A model generated the notes under the pieces. It worked only from the letters and a program-made list of their open reading frames with translations. It did no database searches and was not told the origin of the DNA. Below, piece by piece: positions 1 through 7,399 of a stretch of 24,911 nt of DNA (position 1 is its first letter; the number at the start of each line of letters is the position of its first letter). The DNA comes from DATLHO01 sp035539855. GTDB taxonomy: Bacteria; Bacteroidota; Ignavibacteria; OLB7. Position numbers and translations under genes: made by a program. Where the stretch lies: assembly GCA_035539855.1 (NCBI GenBank), contig DATLHO010000133.1, forward strand, positions 1 to 24,911. Direction: 5' to 3'.

Positions 1-1988
1 GGCTGCAGAAACTGCACGCCGATGCCGGGGATCTCCTCCATGCGCTCGGACATCGCCTCGACGAGCTCCGCCTTCGTCCGCCCCGTCGCCCACTCCCCTT
101 CGGACTTCAGGATGATGAAGACATCGGCGACCTCGAAGCCCATCGGATCGGTGGAGATCTCGGCTCGGCCCGTGTGCGAGACGACCGTCGCGACCTCCGG
201 GAATCGCATGATCTCGCGCTCGACGCGCGTCGCGATCTTCTGCGATTCGCTGAGCGAGACCGACGGCAGGCGGATCAGGAACATGCTGATGTCGCCCTCG
301 TCGAGGCGCGGGATGAACTCGCCGCCCATCCGCGTGAACGCGAAGACCGCCAGCGCGAGCAGCACGAGCGTCGATCCGACGATCGCCGTGCGATGAGTGA
401 GCGCGCGCTCGAGCATCGGTCGATACCGACGCTGAAGAAACGTGATGATCGGCGAATGGCGGATCGTGCCGCTCTTCTTCAGGAACAGCGAGAGCATCAT
501 CGGCACGTACGTGACCGAGAGCACGAGGGCGCCGGCGAGCGCGTAGACGACGGTCAGGGCCATCGGACGGAAGAGCTTCCCCTCGATGCCCTGCAGCGTC
601 AGGATCGGCAGGTAGACGACGATGATGATGATCTCGCCGAACTGCGCGGCCTTGCGCACTTCGACCGAGCCGCCGAAGACCAGGCGGCGCATCTCCGCGT
701 CGGTCATCGCCGCGCCGTTGCTCTCGGCGAAGCGCCGTTCGAGCAGGCGCAGCACGTTGTCGACGATGATCAGCGAGCCGTCGACGACCAGACCGAAGTC
801 GATCGCACCGAGCGACATCAGATTGCCCGTCTGTCCGGTCAGGACCATCATGATGCCCGCGAACATCATCGCCAGCGGAATCACCGACGCTACGATGACA
901 CCCGCACGGAGATTGACGAGGAACAGCAGGAGAATGCCGACGACGAGCAGCGCTCCCTCGACGAGATTCGTCACGACCGTCGCGATCGTACGGTCGACGA
1001 GGACCTCGCGGTCATAGTAGGGCTCGATGACGACGCCGTGCGGCAGCGACGGCGCGATCTCCTCGATGCGCGCCTTGACCGCGTCGATCGTCGTGCGCGC
1101 GTTGGCGCCCTGAAGCTGCATGGTGATGCCCGTGACGACCTCGCCGCGACCGTCCTGCGACGCGGAGCCGAAGCGGAGCGCCGCGCCGATCTCGACCGTC
1201 GCGACGTTGCCCAGCGTCACCGGCGTCCCGGCCGCGGCACGGATGACGGTCGAGCGCAGATCGGCGAGGCTGGTCGCGAGTCCGACCGAGCGCACCGAGA
1301 GCTGCTCTGCTCCGGTCTCGATGTATCCGCCGCCCGCGTTGCCGCTGGTTCGCGCGACCGCGTCGAACACGTCGCGCAACGTCAGGTCGTAGCTGATGAG
1401 CGCGTCGGGATTGACGAGCACGTGATACTGCCTGACCGAGCCGCCGAGCGAATTGACCTCGGCGATGCCCGCCGTCCCGAGCAACCCGCGCCGCACGATC
1501 CAGTCCTGCACCGTGCGCAGGTCCATCGCCGAGAGTCGGCCGGTCGTGTCGCGAATCGTGTAGCGGAACACCTCGCCGAGTCCCGTCGAAACCGGCGAGA
1601 GCTCGGGCCGCTCGGCGCCGGACGGCATCTCCTCCTCGACCTCTCGGAGCCGTTCGAGGATCTGCTGGCGTGCGAAGTAGACGTCGACGCTCTCCTCGAA
1701 GACGACGGTGACGACCGACAGTCCCGGGCGCGAGAGCGATCGCAGCTCGACGACGCGCGGCAGCGACTTCAGCGCGATCTCGACGGGGAAGCTGACGTAG
1801 CGCTCGATCTCGAGCGCGGAGAGCGCCGGCGCCTGCGTGAGAACCTGGATCTGGTTGTTGGTGATGTCGGGAACGGCGTCGATCGGGAGCCTGCCGAACG
1901 CCCAGATGCCCCCGGCAACGAGGGCGAGCGTCATCAGCCCGATCATCACACGATGCCGGAGAGAGTACGCGATGATCGCGTCGAACAT
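1..1988 (-). CDS. Heavy-metal RND efflux pump, CusA/CzcA type (partial, N-terminal 662 residues)
   Basis: Inner-membrane proton-driven pump of a tripartite heavy-metal exporter (HME-RND family). The frame is open from an ATG at 1986-1988 to the window edge, so the C-terminal part lies outside. Seen: an N-terminal membrane segment followed by the family pattern RLPIDAVPDITNNQIQV, a long periplasmic domain, then TM4 with DFGLVVDGSLIIVDN. D397 and D403 match the proton-relay aspartates of CzcA; the third acidic position, Glu in CzcA, is Asp410 here, a conservative change. The last visible residues (PGIGVQFLQP) match the periplasmic segment that follows the second half-domain. The metal cannot be told from this half. 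Membrane-fusion and outer-membrane partners are not in the window. A small Cys/His-rich exported protein lies 124 bp upstream on the same strand, a pairing usual for metal efflux loci. Confidence 0.93.
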   Translation of the reverse strand, partial: MFDAIIAYSLRHRVMIGLMTLALVAGGIWAFGRLPIDAVPDITNNQIQVLTQAPALSALEIERYVSFPVEIALKSLPRVVELRSLSRPGLSVVTVVFEESVDVYFARQQILERLREVEEEMPSGAERPELSPVSTGLGEVFRYTIRDTTGRLSAMDLRTVQDWIVRRGLLGTAGIAEVNSLGGSVRQYHVLVNPDALISYDLTLRDVFDAVARTSGNAGGGYIETGAEQLSVRSVGLATSLADLRSTVIRAAAGTPVTLGNVATVEIGAALRFGSASQDGRGEVVTGITMQLQGANARTTIDAVKARIEEIAPSLPHGVVIEPYYDREVLVDRTIATVVTNLVEGALLVVGILLLFLVNLRAGVIVASVIPLAMMFAGIMMVLTGQTGNLMSLGAIDFGLVVDGSLIIVDNVLRLLERRFAESNGAAMTDAEMRRLVFGGSVEVRKAAQFGEIIIIVVYLPILTLQGIEGKLFRPMALTVVYALAGALVLSVTYVPMMLSLFLKKSGTIRHSPIITFLQRRYRPMLERALTHRTAIVGSTLVLLALAVFAFTRMGGEFIPRLDEGDISMFLIRLPSVSLSESQKIATRVEREIMRFPEVATVVSHTGRAEISTDPMGFEVADVFIILKSEGEWATGRTKAELVEAMSERMEEIPGIGVQFLQ

Positions 1989-2112
1989 GGGAACGATACT
2001 CCATCAGAGCTGGTTGTGGGAATGCAGCCGCGCCCTCCGACCGCGCACGATGTCGTGGCGATGGAAGGCACTACGAGCACGGCAGCGCGAGGCGATACCG
2101 TCGTCGATGGAG

Positions 2113-2445
2113 TCAGCGTAAGGGGATGTGGTCGGGAGGATAGACCGGAGCGGTGGGCACCGATGCCAGGTGTTCGGCGAGGATCGGCGAGCTCAGAAAG
2201 TGCGACGATGTCACGTTCGATGCAGGACCGATCGCGGGGACGTGACAGACGCAGGAGCAATGGTCGCAGTGGTGCGCGTCGCCGTGGTCGCCATCGCCCG
2301 CATCCTCGACGTGCGCGACGGCCTCGAGCGCGCAGGGATCGTTCTCCTGCGCCAGGCAGTCGTCGAGGCACGGAAGCCCGCGCTCCACGACGAACAGGAG
2401 CGAGAAGATCACGCAGAGCACGGTATGGAGTGCACGGGCCGGCAT
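2113..2445 (-). CDS. Small exported Cys/His-rich protein, probably metal-binding (DUF6660-like)
   Basis: A 110-residue protein with a hydrophobic N-terminal segment (HTVLCVIFSLLFVV, about residues 7-20) that should act as signal peptide or anchor. It continues with a Cys/Asp/His-rich stretch: CLDDC, NDPC, a run of His and Asp, then HHCDHCSCVCH around residues 58-68. That composition suggests binding of soft or transition metals outside the cytoplasm. It resembles the small proteins (DUF6660 type) often found next to CusA/CzcA pumps in Bacteroidota, recalled from the pattern rather than a search. It lies just upstream of the RND pump gene on the same strand and 71 bp after the HybB-like gene, so it could be the first gene of the efflux operon or a late read-through gene of the hydrogenase-like operon. 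No clear Shine-Dalgarno site precedes the ATG. Confidence 0.7.
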   Translation of the reverse strand: MPARALHTVLCVIFSLLFVVERGLPCLDDCLAQENDPCALEAVAHVEDAGDGDHGDAHHCDHCSCVCHVPAIGPASNVTSSHFLSSPILAEHLASVPTAPVYPPDHIPLR

Positions 2446-2504
2446 TGGAGTGCGGGCAAGGTAGCTCGCACCGAGGCGCCCTGCAAGCAGCCATCACGCG
2501 GTCG

Positions 2505-2535
2505 CGCGTCGGTCATTCAGTGAACGACCGACGCG
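2505..2535. repeat. 15-bp inverted repeat across the HybB-like stop codon
   Basis: Left arm CGCGTCGGTCATTCA (2505-2519), central G at 2520, right arm TGAACGACCGACGCG (2521-2535). Fourteen of the 15 pairs match. The structure covers the end of the HybB-like gene, including its stop codon at 2517-2519. No T-run follows on the minus strand, so it is not a textbook intrinsic terminator. It could be a 3' stabilising hairpin, a weak terminator separating hydrogenase and metal-efflux genes, or a protein-binding site. Confidence 0.6.
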
Positions 2536-3740
2536 TGCCCAGCGGTCCCGACGCCTTTTGAAGCCGGAGGTTGCGGCGCCGGAAGTATCGGCAGGTACTT
2601 CACGAAGAGGACGTAGGCGAGGATCTCGAGTGAGAAGAGCCCGACGGTCGTCAGGATCTCGGAGACGGCCGGGAAGTACTTCCAGCCGCGACCCGGATCG
2701 AACGCGAGGAGAAACGTCGAGAAGCGGTAGAGTCCGCCGGCCGCAACCGCGAGCACCGCGGCGCGGAAGAGCCATCGCGCGCTCGTGCGCGTTCGGCGCA
2801 CCGTCAGCAGCGTCGCCGCGGCGACGAAGAGCGCCATCTCGATGAGGAACAGCACGCTGTGTCGATCGAGCGCCACGGCCGCCGCGAGCATGTCGCGCCG
2901 CACGACGTCGACGACGCGGATTCCCACGTAGAGCCACATCGCGACCGACGACGCGAGGCCGAGCGAGCTCAGCAGGTGCGTCTCGCCGGGACGACGGAAC
3001 GCGGCTGCCGACAGCGACGACTCGATGACCACGATCGCGTAGCCCATCGCCAGGCAGGATATCAGGAACAGCAACGGCAGGAACGGCGTCTGCCACAGCG
3101 GATGGAGCTTGTAGCCGGCGAGCATCATCAGGCTGCCGAGCGACGACTGGTGCATCGTCGGCAGAAGCATCCCGAGCGCGATGAGGAACGGGAGCGCGAT
3201 CTCGAGCTTCGGGCGGATCCACGCCGTCACGCGGCGCAACCGCTCGCTGCGCATCGTCGCGGTGCGATCGAGGATCGCCGGCGAGAGCTCGACCCAGAGC
3301 ACCACGATGTACGTCGTGATGCAGAGCGCCACCTCGAGCAGCACCGAGTGCACGTTCCAGTTCCAGAAGAGCGGGAGCTGGTAGACGTTGTAGAAGCGAC
3401 CGAGGTCGAGCATCACGCCGAAGCCGCCGAGCGTGTAGCCCATCACGCTCGTGACGATCGCGGAGCGCATCAGCGGATGGTAGCGCCGACGGTTCAACAG
3501 GTACACGAGCACCGCGACGGCGTAGCCGCCGCAGGCCAGCGCGGTGCCGACGACCACGTCCATCGTGATCCAGAGTCCCCACGGGTAGCCATCGTTCAGC
3601 GCGGTGACCGCGCCGAGGCCAGCGAGGAATCGCCAGACGACGAACGAGATCCCCATCGCCGACAGCGCGGCGAGGATGATCACGGGCGCGGTCAGCAGCC
3701 GGCCGCCGATCGGCGCGTATCGCTCAGCGTGGTCCGACAT
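2517..3740 (-). CDS. HybB/NrfD-family polytopic membrane subunit
   Basis: A 407-residue integral membrane protein, almost entirely hydrophobic with about ten segments, of the NrfD/PsrC/HybB family. These subunits sit in the cytoplasmic membrane and exchange electrons with the quinone pool for a periplasmic Fe-S partner. Family-like patterns include LNDGYPWGLWITMDVVVGTAL (split here as LNDGYPWGLW then ITMDVVVGTAL) in the first third, LFWNWNVHSVLLEVALC near residues 125-141, and LPTMHQSSLGSLM near 213-225, the last very close to HybB. The start is the ATG at 3738-3740, with GAGGAGG about 7 nt upstream, and it overlaps the HybA-like gene by 17 bp, which implies translational coupling. It is the last gene of the hydrogenase-like operon. 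The HybB assignment rather than generic NrfD rests on the neighbours. Confidence 0.92.
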   Translation of the reverse strand: MSDHAERYAPIGGRLLTAPVIILAALSAMGISFVVWRFLAGLGAVTALNDGYPWGLWITMDVVVGTALACGGYAVAVLVYLLNRRRYHPLMRSAIVTSVMGYTLGGFGVMLDLGRFYNVYQLPLFWNWNVHSVLLEVALCITTYIVVLWVELSPAILDRTATMRSERLRRVTAWIRPKLEIALPFLIALGMLLPTMHQSSLGSLMMLAGYKLHPLWQTPFLPLLFLISCLAMGYAIVVIESSLSAAAFRRPGETHLLSSLGLASSVAMWLYVGIRVVDVVRRDMLAAAVALDRHSVLFLIEMALFVAAATLLTVRRTRTSARWLFRAAVLAVAAGGLYRFSTFLLAFDPGRGWKYFPAVSEILTTVGLFSLEILAYVLFVKYLPILPAPQPPASKGVGTAGHASVVH

Positions 3741-4641
3741 GCTCTGCCTCCTCTGGGCCGTCGTTCGTCTCGGGCGTCATCCGGTGGTTGCGCCATACGA
3801 CCGCCGCGAGCACGCCGTACAGGACGGTCGGAGCGATGAATCCGTTGTAGAGCGTCCCCTGCACGTCGCGCACCGTCTGCGGGATCGGCTCGTCGCCGAC
3901 ATCGGGCACGCCGAGCTCCGCGAAGCTCACCGACGAGAGCATCATCACCTGCGTGCCCCCCGCGTCGCGCTCGCCGAGGATCCGCGGAACGTATCCGTCG
4001 GGAGATTCCTTCAGGCGGCGATGGGCCTCGGTCAGAAGCTCCTCGCGCTTGCCGAAGATCACCGCCTCGGCCGGACAGCTCTCGACACACGCGGGCCGCT
4101 CGCCCTTGTCCTGTCGCGGCCAGCACATCTCGCACTTGACGATGCGCGGGTTGCGCGCGTTGTTCCATTCGAAGCGCGGCACGTTGAACGGGCACGCGAC
4201 CTGGCAGTACCGGCAGCCGACGCAGCGATCGCCGTCCCACGAGACGATGCCGCGCTCGTCCTTCGACAGCGCGCCCATCATGCATGCCGAGACACACCCA
4301 GGATCGATGCAGTGCATGCACTGCTGCTTCATGTAGCACTCGGCCTCGCCATGCTTGACCGTGCGCACGGCGGTGCGCGCCTGCGGCGTGAGCTTGCGCG
4401 ACTCCTGGTAGAGCCGCCCCTCCTCGGCCATGCGCGCGGCCTGCGCCTCGGCACAGCCGGAGACGCATGCGAGGCACCCGACGCACATCGTCGCGTCGTA
4501 AAGCAGACCAACGGCCTTCGCGCTCGTCGCCTTCGCGCCGGTCGTCGCGCCCGCGCCGTGCGTACCGGCTCGTGCCGTCGTCACTCCGCACGCGGCCGCG
4601 GCCGTGCCCACCAGCGCCGTGATCGCCGTTCGGCGGTTCAT
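3724..4641 (-). CDS. HybA-like four-cluster ferredoxin subunit of the hydrogenase-like complex
   Basis: A 305-residue electron carrier with four Cys quartets: CVGCLACVSGC (53-63), QCMHCIDPGCVSAC (108-120), RCVGCRYCQVACP (140-151) and CEMC...CVESCP (170-190). It should carry four [4Fe-4S] clusters between the hydrogenase-like dimer and the HybB-like membrane protein. The N-terminus (NRRTAITALVGTAAAACG) is Tat-like with a twin Arg. A hydrophobic segment near residues 265-283 matches the C-terminal anchor of E. coli HybA. The start ATG (4639-4641) follows a GGGAGGGAG site and overlaps the small-subunit stop in an ATGA, a coupled junction. An upstream open frame in the same phase is antisense-like noise and was excluded. 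Family and role are clear; physical partners are inferred from gene order. Confidence 0.93.
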   Translation of the reverse strand: MNRRTAITALVGTAAAACGVTTARAGTHGAGATTGAKATSAKAVGLLYDATMCVGCLACVSGCAEAQAARMAEEGRLYQESRKLTPQARTAVRTVKHGEAECYMKQQCMHCIDPGCVSACMMGALSKDERGIVSWDGDRCVGCRYCQVACPFNVPRFEWNNARNPRIVKCEMCWPRQDKGERPACVESCPAEAVIFGKREELLTEAHRRLKESPDGYVPRILGERDAGGTQVMMLSSVSFAELGVPDVGDEPIPQTVRDVQGTLYNGFIAPTVLYGVLAAVVWRNHRMTPETNDGPEEAEHVGPR

Positions 4642-5789
4642 TGCTCCCTCCCCCTCCCGCGGACCTGCTTCTCGTCGAGGCCGTCGGGATCTGCCACCGT
4701 TTCGAGCCGCCGCGCCGCGAACCATGCGGCCCCGGCGAGAATGCCTCCGACGAGTCCGGCGACGCCGGTCGCGAGAGGATTGACCGCGCCGCTGACCTCT
4801 TCGGTCTCTATCGGACCCGCCGCCGGCGTCGGGCGCTCGATGCGCGAGAGCTCCGCCGAGGCGGTGCGGAAGCCGACCTTCTCCGATGCGCATCCGATGC
4901 AGGGATGGCCGACGCCGACCGGCCATGCCCCGGCGACGCCGTTGTACGCGGCGCCCGGACACGACGCGTGCGTCGAGGGTCCCTTGCAGCCGAGCTCGTA
5001 GAGGCAGTAACCCTTGCGATGCCCGTCGTCGCCGATCGTCTTGACGAAGTGTCCCGCGTCGAACTCGGGCCGCCGCGGACAGAGCTCGTGGACGGTGCGC
5101 GCGTACGCGAACGCCGGACGCTTCTCCGCGTCGAGGCGCGGCAGCGTGCCGAGCGCGGCGAACTGCAGCAGTGTTCCCAGCAGCACGGCCGGGCTCGGCG
5201 GGCATCCCGGAAGCCGCACGAGCGGCCGTCCGGCGACCAGCCGATCGATGCCGCCGGCGCCCGTCTCGCCTCCGGTCGCGGCGACGACGCCGCCCCATCC
5301 CGCGCACGAGCCGAGCGCGATGACCGCAGCGGCCGAAGCGCCGACGGTCTGCACGACCGACGAGGTCGCGATGCCTCCGTCGAGGCAGTGGCGTTCGTCG
5401 CGAGGGATCGAGCCGTCGACCACGAGCACATAGCGACCGCGCGCTCGCGCCACCGCCGCATCGAGCGTCGCGCGCGCCGAGGCGCCCGTCGACGCGTCGA
5501 GCATCGGCGCGTATTCGAAGGCGACCGCGTCGAGCATAAGCTCGGTCAGATCGGGGTCGACCGCATGCATGAGCGATGCGCCGCATCCTCCGCAGGACTG
5601 CGCGCTCAGCCAGATGACCGATGCGCGCGTGCCGGCAGCGGCGGCGTCGACGACCTGCGCCGCGGCTCGTCCGCTGAGACCGACCGCCGCGGCCGCCGTC
5701 AGGCAGCCCTTGACGAAGTCACGGCGCGAAAGGCCCGACGATGCGCCGCGTTGCGCGGCGCCGGCTCGTGTTGAGAATTCGAGATCCAC
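4638..5789 (-). CDS. [NiFe]-hydrogenase small subunit, Tat-exported, membrane-anchored
   Basis: A 383-residue Fe-S subunit. A Tat signal (SRRDFVKG, 21-28) precedes the hydrogenase small-subunit fold. Proximal-cluster ligands are C66 and C69 (SCGGCGAS), C162 (GSCAGWGG) and C196 (GCPP). Distal-cluster ligands are H234 and C237 (HELC) and C262 and C268 (CLYELGC). Medial-cluster ligands are C277, C297 and C300 (HPCIGCASE). The two extra proximal cysteines of O2-tolerant enzymes are absent (Gly at the C-x-C-C position, no Cys in GWGGVV). The usual CTGCSES/CTGCTES sequence has lost its Glu (CGGCGAS here). A membrane helix near residues 340-358 anchors the C-terminus. The start codon is GTG at 5787-5789 with a GGAGAG site upstream. 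It follows the large-subunit gene by 56 bp. Confidence 0.95.
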   Translation of the reverse strand: MDLEFSTRAGAAQRGASSGLSRRDFVKGCLTAAAAVGLSGRAAAQVVDAAAAGTRASVIWLSAQSCGGCGASLMHAVDPDLTELMLDAVAFEYAPMLDASTGASARATLDAAVARARGRYVLVVDGSIPRDERHCLDGGIATSSVVQTVGASAAAVIALGSCAGWGGVVAATGGETGAGGIDRLVAGRPLVRLPGCPPSPAVLLGTLLQFAALGTLPRLDAEKRPAFAYARTVHELCPRRPEFDAGHFVKTIGDDGHRKGYCLYELGCKGPSTHASCPGAAYNGVAGAWPVGVGHPCIGCASEKVGFRTASAELSRIERPTPAAGPIETEEVSGAVNPLATGVAGLVGGILAGAAWFAARRLETVADPDGLDEKQVRGRGREQ

Positions 5790-5845
5790 GTCTCTCTCTC
5801 CGGTTCACAGTTCGAAGTCGATCGACGGCCGGTGCGTTGCGCCGG

Positions 5846-7399
5846 CTATGCGGAAGCGCACGACATGCATGGGGCGAACGACTGCATCGTCCGCAGTGCC
5901 TCGACCGGCTCGCTGGCGTCGCGAAGGGCGACGCCAACGAGCGCGGCCTCACAGGGTCCGGCGCTCCTGTCCGCCCCACGCGGTCCAATGTTCCAGGTGT
6001 CCGGCGCGATCACCGAGTATTCTTCGACGGCGTCGTCGCCGACGCTGAGCGTGTGCACGAGCGTGCCGTGCGGCGACTCGTAGTGTCCGATGCCCTTCGC
6101 GCCGGTGGCCGCGGACGGCGGCGCGATCCTGATCGTGGTATCGCCCTGGCCGACGCGCTCAATGAGCGCCGATGCCTCTCGCGTTCCGAGCTCGGCCATG
6201 ATGCCGGCGCGAATCGCGCGCGCGATGTGGCGCCCCATCGGCGACTGCAGCATCTCCGGCTCGAGCGTCGGTCCGCCGCGGCCGGCGAGCTCGGCCGCCG
6301 CCGCACGCAGCCAGCGCTCGCTCTGCGAGTGTCCGGCGGCGCGCGCTGTCAGCACCTGCGCGGCCGCGCCGACTTCGGCGGGCCGCCCGTCGAGTCGCAC
6401 CGATCGCTCGACGGGGTTCGATCGATCAGCGGTGAGCGACATGCGCGCCACGAGCGCGGGCACGCTCACGGGGTCGATCGCCTCGAAGCCGCTGTCGGGC
6501 GCGAGCACGCCTCCGGGAATCGTCATGGTGGTCGAGGCCGCATCGGTCGGCATGTCCGGCAGCGCGAGCAATGTCATGCGCGAGCGAACCTGCAGCCACG
6601 CGGGCATGGCCGCGGCGAGCGCGACGACGTCGGGCATGAACAGATCGCCGACGAACGAGAGCATGTCGTCGAAGAGGCCGCGCAGCGCGTGCATGCGCGT
6701 CATCGAGAGCGTCGCCGGATCGTCGAGCGAGATCGCCGTCGCGACGCCGCCGATCGCCAGGCTCTGAATGTGCGGCAGCTTGCCGGCGAGCATCGCGATC
6801 GCGGACCCGGCGGCGCGGATCGCGCGACGCGCCTCGATCGCATGAGCGATCAGCACGAGCGCGTGCGACGGATCGAGATCGGCCGATGCGCCCGCACGGA
6901 ACGGAACGCTCGTGCCGCGCGCGGCGTCGGCGCGCAGGCGCTCCTGAAGTCGTCGCATGGAGAGCTCTGAAACGGGCGTGGCCGGCGCGATCGCGCGCGC
7001 CAGCGAGGCCGCCGTCGCGGGATCGACCGCGAGTGTCGCGGGCGTCGAGATCCAGTCCGGCAGAGCGCGCTGGTAGAACGTCGCGACGTGCTCCGCGACC
7101 GCGTGCGCGGCGATGATTGCGTTGCGGATGGTCTGCGCATTGACGGCGACCTCGGCGCCGTAGGCGCTCTCGGTCGCACGGATCGACGCGATCGCGTGCG
7201 CCGGCGCGCAGGCTCCGCAGATGCGCTGCGCGTAGAGCCACGCGTCGGCGACCGGGCGGCCGACGACGACGCGCTCGATGCCGCGCCACATCGTCCCGCT
7301 GATCGACGCCTGTCGGATCGTTCGTCCGTCAAGCTCGAGGTCGACGTGGCAGTGGCCGGCGATCCTGCTGACGGGATCTATGGAAATGCTCTGGCTCAT
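5846..7399 (-). CDS. [NiFe]-hydrogenase-like large subunit with altered active-site surroundings
   Basis: A 517-residue protein homologous to group 1 hydrogenase large subunits. The start MSQSISIDP (ATG 7397-7399) matches the family N-terminus, so the longer open frame upstream was rejected. Conserved: the region RGIERVVVGRP and DAWLYAQRICGACAPAHAIAS with C61 and C64, and the C-terminal CMSC with C511 and C514, giving all four metal ligands. Changed, by eye against E. coli HyaB: RIEGH is RIAGH (A14 for proton-relay Glu28); the HDH canopy Asp118 is E103; the APRG canopy Arg509 lies in SPHG (H444); DPC is APC (A509 for Asp574). The protein stops at CASA, where others have C-x-x-H plus a cleaved tail. 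It is the first gene of the operon, although the small subunit usually leads. A weak ribosome site precedes it. Fold assignment is sure; H2 activity is not. Confidence 0.93.
   Translation of the reverse strand: MSQSISIDPVSRIAGHCHVDLELDGRTIRQASISGTMWRGIERVVVGRPVADAWLYAQRICGACAPAHAIASIRATESAYGAEVAVNAQTIRNAIIAAHAVAEHVATFYQRALPDWISTPATLAVDPATAASLARAIAPATPVSELSMRRLQERLRADAARGTSVPFRAGASADLDPSHALVLIAHAIEARRAIRAAGSAIAMLAGKLPHIQSLAIGGVATAISLDDPATLSMTRMHALRGLFDDMLSFVGDLFMPDVVALAAAMPAWLQVRSRMTLLALPDMPTDAASTTMTIPGGVLAPDSGFEAIDPVSVPALVARMSLTADRSNPVERSVRLDGRPAEVGAAAQVLTARAAGHSQSERWLRAAAAELAGRGGPTLEPEMLQSPMGRHIARAIRAGIMAELGTREASALIERVGQGDTTIRIAPPSAATGAKGIGHYESPHGTLVHTLSVGDDAVEEYSVIAPDTWNIGPRGADRSAGPCEAALVGVALRDASEPVEALRTMQSFAPCMSCASA

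Noticed and set aside
1012..2004. 330-residue minus-strand frame at the pump start
   Set aside because: It is out of phase with the real pump frame, which reads from 1988 through the window edge with clear RND motifs.
174..2561. 795-residue plus-strand open frame
   Set aside because: Arg/Asp/Glu-rich, no family pattern, and antisense to the RND pump and small exported protein. Long antisense frames are expected at this GC content.
4642..5586. N-terminal extension of the HybA-like gene
   Set aside because: Arg-rich noise lying over the small-subunit gene in another phase; the true start is MNRRT at 4641 with ribosome site and Tat-like signal.
4638..5789. O2-tolerant six-Cys hydrogenase small subunit
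   Set aside because: Both extra proximal-cluster cysteines are missing (Gly in SCGGCG, none in GSCAGWGGVV).
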